From Eretmocerus hayati (taxonomy: Eukaryota > Arthropoda > Insecta > Hymenoptera > Aphelinidae), in contig CM056744.1 in NCBI GenBank assembly GCA_029851415.1, positions 17,429,268 through 17,493,267 of the forward strand: 64,000 nucleotides of DNA, given 5' to 3'. A program made the translations under genes and the position numbers. The notes beneath the pieces were generated by a model that saw only the letters and a list, made by a program, of their open reading frames with translations, did not search any database and had not been told where the DNA came from. Positions 58,276-64,000 of this stretch are shown here, piece by piece (the first letter of the stretch is position 1; every line of letters starts with the position of its first letter).

Positions 58276-58429
58276 TTGGGAGTCTGGGAGCCGAGATATC
58301 CCGATTTTACAAAAAAAAAAACCGTATAACCTGTATAACGTGGGGGCATATGAGGGACACTCTGTCAAAAACTCGCAAAAAATCGTTTTTTTCAAAAATT
58401 GAGATAGCTCGGCTCCAATTCGTTAAAAT

Positions 58430-58570
58430 TAAACGTACTTCGACTCATTTTAAGGGTCTTGGAACAAGCTTCAAGATGAGCTAAGGTAGGTTGGGAAATA
58501 TAAAGATGAATTAGAATGGCAAGCAAAACAAAAGTAGTGAGGGCAAATTAGGCACACTTACCTCACTACA
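58430..58570 (+). repeat. Third member of the GTACTT-hairpin MITE family
   Basis: AACGTACTTCGACTCATTTT, AAGGGTCTTGGAACAAGCTTC and a right end GCAAATTAGGCACACTTACCT match 54640-54779 closely. A left end was not found here. Confidence 0.65.
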
Positions 58571-58575
58571 CTTCG

Positions 58576-59955
58576 ACAGATTGAGGTACGTTTCAGTAAA
58601 AAATATCATTGATCCAAATTTGGACATTGAAGGTCAAAGGGAACAGTCTTGTCAAGATGCGTCGGTGGGTAACTTATGTGTGCATGATAGTTTCAGGTAT
58701 TTCGGCAACTGTTAGTTGATTTTCAACAACGACCGATCAAATTTGAAGTCAGAAGAGCCTTGAATAGAAGCTTAGAATCGCAAACTTTTCCTGATGTTGA
58801 TAAAGTTATCACCTCGAATGGTCATTAATTGTTGAGAGACTGATCATCACAATCAGATCATTTGAGAGCTGCGTCCAGCAACCTGAAGACCATTCGAAGG
58901 CAAGCAGTTGAATAAACCAAATCTGTATTCTGGAATCGTTATGTAGCGAATAGAATTAATCAAATCACTAGGTATTGAGAAATTAATGGTAATGATGTGG
59001 TTGGTGAATATTTAGAAGCATAGCTAGTGCCTCTTTATTACGCAATTTTTCGATTCTTCAAAAAAAAAATAGCAAATATATGAGTAATTCCGCGGAAACT
59101 TTGATACTTGAGGGTCGAAAATGTACCAACTTTGAAACTAACTCTCGATGATTGTATGATGAACCCTCCGACTTTTTGAAATAAATAAAGTATAAATTAG
59201 CTTGCGCAAAAAAAGTTTCCCTTCATCGGTACCATGATTATAACACAGATGATGCAGTAGTATAATACGGAAGCTGGCGTCTGTACAAGGACAAAGAATC
59301 TTGAAATTCTCCTTGAATTTGCATTAAAATTGATCTTACGGACAAACGATTCAAGCAATCTTGAGATATCGTAGTGCTCATTTGACCATCAAAGACTTCG
59401 AAAAAAATTGGCTAGAACCTCCGTAATCTCGTGTTTGTTGAACGCAATTGGACAATAAATTGAGCAAAGTGGATCTCCGCGGAAAAGTACCCCGCAAAGA
59501 GGAGAAACCGATTTTTGCTTTCTCTAAAGAGAAAGCTTTGTTTTCGACACAGCAAATTTTTGATCAATTTTTCCATTCAACTCAATATTTTTTTCAACAT
59601 AATTCATCTTATCACAAAAGTGCTTCAACGATCTTATTCCTCTCGCCAAAATCTAACGATTTTAAGTAACACTTTTCTCCTTATAATCCTCAAAAACCCC
59701 CCAGTGACTCATCTCTCCGGCCCTTTGTCTGTGTCTGTGTGTGTGTATGTGTGTTGTTTTTTTTTTTTTGCGCCACGCTTTCTCTTCTACACTCCACTTT
59801 ATCGATTTTTGCTTTTCTACAAGTTGTAGAGAATCACTCAGAGATGAGACCAGTGATTTGTCTGGTCTCCTCTCCAAATCGAATCTGATTTAAACGTTTT
59901 TTGAGGTAAAATCGCTGAAATTGTGTACTTTCATACTAAAATATCTCTTTCTAAC
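58576..59955. other. Gene-free stretch
   Basis: A thymine run lies near 59757-59769. No supported gene. Weak similarity to the tandem array begins near 59640. Confidence 0.3.
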
Positions 59956-61015
59956 TTCACCTTACCCCAATTTTGATTACCTAGGCTATGGTTTTTTCGG
60001 CTCAATCTATCTTTTGGTTAATACGGAAATTCCATTCAAACTCCATCAACGTAAATTTTTATAAAAAAAAACCAAAATTTCCAACAAAAACAGCAATTTG
60101 AGCATGTTCAGACCTATTCTATCGAAATTCTGTTTTAACCAAATTACACGTTTTGCTAAAAAAAACCTCACTTTAGGTAGCCCAAATCCCGATAACTATT
60201 TTCCTCAAAAAAATAACTTAAAATATACAAAAATATTTTTTTCGATATTCATACTTTCCTCATATCTCTCCTCTAAATTACTTTATTCAAATTTTACTCA
60301 ACTAAGTTGATACTTTTTCATCGTTCTAAATCGATTGGTTGATACCGAATTTTCTCAAAATCCGTTTTAATACATTCAAAATCCGATTTATTCCCGAAAA
60401 GTCCAAATTTTTTCAAAATACTCCATTTTTATAATCCTTACACCAACTACATTAAAATTTGCCCTCAACCATACTCCATATATTCCATGGAAAACCCTAG
60501 TTTAGGTCATCTGAATTCCCCTAAAAGGCAATCTCCTTATAATAACTCAAAATATTAGAAGGAAATCGCATCTAAAATTCATTTTCCGCTATTACCCACC
60601 CCCTAAACTAATATATACAAATTTTACTCAACTAAGTTTATACTTTTTCATCGTTCTAAATCGATTAGTTGATACCGAATTTTTCAAAATCCTTTTAAAT
60701 ACATTCAAAATCCAATTTATTCCCGAAAAATCCAAATTTTTTTCAAAAAACTCCATTTTTATGATCTTCTCACCAACTGTATCAAAATTTTCCCTCAACC
60801 AGATTACATATCTTCCATAAAAAACCCCAGTTTAGGTCATCTTAATTCCCCTAAAAGTGAATCTCGTAATAATAACCCAAAATATTAGAAGAAAATTGCA
60901 GCTAAAATTCATTTTATCTTCATATCTCCCTCTACGACTAATCTATCCACCTTTTAATGGACTAGAGAGATACTTTTCCCTCATTCTACATCGATTGGTT
61001 GGATCCAATCATTGG
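59956..61015 (+). repeat. About 330-bp tandem array, 3-4 units
   Basis: CAAATTTTACTCAACTAAGT starts at 60288 and 60618, a period of 330 bp. These two units match closely, for example TCATCGTTCTAAATCGATT and TTTAGGTCAT. A more diverged unit precedes them (its TTTAGGT block at about 60173), and a partial, diverged unit starts near 60949. The plus strand is poor in G. Divergence rises to both sides, as expected when only the middle units are homogenised by unequal exchange. Confidence 0.8.
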
Positions 61016-64000
61016 ATTGTGAGTGTGATATGAAATGCAATTAAATTAGATTAAAAAATAATACACTATTCTGTAGGAATCCCAATCATCATTTTGGAAT
61101 TTGATCAGTTTTGCAAATTTCTCATTAGTTTCAGTGAACCTCTCAAACTATTTCGCTAAGAGAAAGCATTCTGCTAATCTCATTTAGCAGCGTATTTTCG
61201 ATACTTTTGGGCATGAAGTAGCACCTGACGATTGTGTGCGGGAAGGCCTGGGATGAGGCGAATTCTTTATATCGAAGAAAACTGCGCGAGTGAAGTTTTA
61301 AGAAAAGTTGCACCACAAAATGTATGTGCTGACCGTGCACCCTGAAAGTGGTCTTCTGGTTTCAATGGAATTTGATGCCCCATAGCATTATACTCAATGT
61401 ACTTGTCCGCCTCATTCCCTAACGAGCTCTACCGTGTCGCTCCACACTCACAAAGTCTGAAAAAAAGAAAAGTGACATGACGCGAAACTTATATTTGGAC
61501 CCCCTTTTCCGATGATAACCCTTTTTTTCGACCCTGGTTTAAAAAACTAGTGGCTGTGCCAAAAAGAAATGGAAAAATACGTCAAGAATTACCTGTATAC
61601 TATAATAATTATGTAATACTGTTTCTTTCCCAAGCGTTGTAACGGTTCGTACAAGTAGGTATACATTATTTCAACGATTCCTCAGTCATGAACACAATTC
61701 AAATGTAACCGTACTGATTTGATGATGATATGAAGATCTGAACCTCTTCGAAAATATTTGAATAGTCTCTTATGTCATCACCACTATTTCTAACCCGCAG
61801 TGAATAACGTTAAATTTTACGAAGTCTATTCACAGACTCATTCCTCATCAGATGCTCATTCTATATTTCACAGTACACCAGAAACCATGAATGCTGAATA
61901 GGATATATTATAGTAAGCCAAGAGTGAAAATCATAAGGTAGAAACCACGTTGTTAGCAACGAAATGTCAGAAAATGAGCAGACGCATAAGGATGCTGGCA
62001 AACACGATAACGAGCTCATTCGTAAGCTTCAGACCTGTAATCAGAATCTTGCTCGATCTTATAGTATGTTTGAGCATAATCAAGCAGACTCAGGAAAATT
62101 GGCATGTTAGTCGAGATATCTTGAAAGACTGCTCGGTGTTGCGGTTTGTAAACTGAATGTCATACAAATTTTGTCGTAAAATAGGATTTGGAAAAAACAA
62201 CGAGAAACGGGACGAATTTTTCTTTATTCCCGATATTCTTGAATATTGACTTGAAATAAGAATCATGGGTCCTAAGGTGAATAATTTTCCATGGATATTT
62301 TAGGAGTGTATCAAGGTTTTCGTCGATTATAAAATTTTTTATACAAGACTTGAGATGAACAGGTTTCTGCTTTACCAGTTTCCTGGAATAAATAAAAATA
62401 GGTGCTTCTACCATGCATTGGGACTTTCAATTTAGTCGATCAAGTTCTTTGAAATTTGAATCATAGAATCACTCTTGAAGATTATCTAACAAAATACGGG
62501 ATCTAATAAGAGATGGACATACATGTCAAGAATTTTGACTTTACAGCATAATTTCCCCAAAGAAATTTCGGTGATGAGCTATGTGATTGAAGAACCACAT
62601 CGACCGATTAGTGAGACAAATTTTTTTTAATAATAAAGATACACGTGATTTTAGACTTTATGATAACTAAAATCTCAATTTCCATATCTCTCTGGCAGTC
62701 ACAATCGAATACCCACCAAATGTAGTTTTTAAATTCGAGAAATTAGGTAAAGAAAAAAATCTCCCGATGCCCAAATATCGTTTGTAGAAGATAATTTTGT
62801 ACTCTAAATTTTCCCAAAATCAGTAATCGCAACATTTACCATAGCCTGAGATACATAAATAGAAAATGAGCAAATCGATGAACCAACAATACTCAAGGGT
62901 ATCACATCTCCCAATCAATTTTAACAAATCATCGCCCACAAGCGAGCAATTAGTCGAAATTATCGACCGTAAAAAGGTATCACCCAAATTCGTATTTAAC
63001 GAAGCTTTCAAACCTTACGAATTGAATAAAATACATTTTCCGCTCGTGAAAATTTATGAAAATCGTACGCATTGAATTTCGTGAACTCTCAATTTTATTC
63101 AAGCCCACTCAAACACACACACACATACATACATACATTTACGCTATGCATTTTCTCAATCCGTTTGATTCCATTCACGAGGATAAAAACAAAGCTGTGA
63201 GCCAAAAAAGAGTATGATCTCATCGTCAAATTCGTTTTTCGGGAACAGCTCGAGTTCAAATCTCCAAGCTTTTTTGTATACCCTTTCGTACGGACATCAC
63301 CACACTTACTCTACACACACACATACATCTATACATTGTTGATAAAGTATGGGTAGAAGAGTCGCGGGCCATTTTAATAGAATCAGTGAACAACTCGGCT
63401 GCGTAACTGAGTTAGTGTTTTGCGTCCAATGCATGTGGCCTCTCTTTTACTCTCTCTCTCTCACTCACTCACTCACTCCCTCACTAGAAGCCTAAAATCG
63501 TGAAAATGAAGTTACCCATCCACCCACGTTCAAAACTGACTCTGTCGAATGATCCCGTATACGCTTGATTGACGCTCTCGGCTATGCTATATTTATATAT
63601 ATACGAGCTTTTATATTTTGCGAGATATATGTGTATATGAGTGCGTATGTAGGGTATACCCAAAGCAAGTTGTGTATGAGTTATATTGTTACGTAGTGAT
63701 ACGCGGTTTGCTGCTCCTATGTTATTGAGAAAGCTTAAATGTGAAAGAGCTCGGTTGTTTGTTTCGTGAGTGAGTAAATTGATTTTGGAGGAATGGAATA
63801 TGTTCAGAACGTTTTATACTGACAAAATCGGGTAAACCTCTTGGAGATGAGACAAATTATAAAAATGTATAGTGTGGCTGATTATTAGTACCCGGAATTA
63901 TTCTGATTGAACAATCGTATTTCCAAGGATGATATAAATTGTGTAGCAGTACAAGTACTTGAATAGTACAAGTCGAGTATTGCATGGGTTGAGTTACCAT
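61016..64000. other. Gene-free stretch with microsatellites
   Basis: ACAC/ATAC runs lie near 63113-63137, CTCT/CACT runs near 63446-63477 and TATA words near 63590-63605. Open frames are under 85 codons and unrecognised. I see no gene. Confidence 0.35.

Noticed and set aside
1..64000. CRISPR arrays, rRNA genes, bacterial operons
   Set aside because: No spaced direct repeats of CRISPR type, no rRNA-like stretches and no tightly packed coding sequence were seen.

Overview
The window looks like nuclear DNA from an arthropod, most probably an insect. It is AT-rich, has short introns, contains microsatellites, and holds remains of a Gypsy-type LTR retrotransposon, a LINE, and many terminal-inverted-repeat (TIR) DNA elements. 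Nothing looks bacterial: there are no operons, no Shine-Dalgarno-led genes and no CRISPR. I cannot name the species; a repeat-rich hymenopteran would fit, but that is a guess.

Coding content is very low. The only host-like gene model I can build is a small secreted-peptide gene at 8694-9243 (alternative 3' end at 9421). It has a signal peptide, a 33-bp phase-1 internal exon and consensus splice sites. Other recognisable coding sequence belongs to transposons. There is a decayed Gypsy element on the minus strand (LTR 29668-30421, primer-binding site, gag start, then RNase H tip and integrase at 28098-29140). There is a LINE ORF2 C-terminal fragment at 54045-54374 minus. There is also a cysteine-rich (CXC-like) tail ORF at 31696-31980 minus, inside a long-TIR element.

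The dominant feature is inverted-repeat architecture at every scale. A nearly perfect 2.1-kb palindrome with about 1-kb arms lies at 48753-50847 and has a further palindrome nested in each arm. A 2.35-kb element with about 815-bp TIRs lies at 30811-33165, with a solo arm of the same family at 53005-53305. Foldback elements lie at 3332-3784 (with a tRNA-like core), 23314-24190, 27744-28097, 34301-35080, 36191-36728, 44751-45688 (a doubled A1-A2-A2'-A1' layout) and 56636-57700. Small MITEs lie at 10048-10319, 11984-12287, 16954-17083, 18072-18203, 33166-33358, 33726-34046, 39989-40135, 43150-43261 and 54491-54779. One of them (33726-34046) has its matching unoccupied site elsewhere in the window, at 6552-6554.

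Region by region: 1-8.5 kb is mostly gene-free with the tRNA-like foldback and a hairpin-rich repeat. 8.5-9.5 kb is the peptide gene. 10-21 kb holds MITEs, tandem repeats and a CA-rich array. 18.3 kb and 21.3-21.6 kb hold two stretches enriched in one short GC-rich word each. 27-35 kb is a nest of transposons. 36-58 kb holds more foldbacks, a Tc1/mariner-like 957-bp element and LINE debris. 60-61 kb is a tandem array of about 330-bp units. The rest is sequence in which I see no gene.
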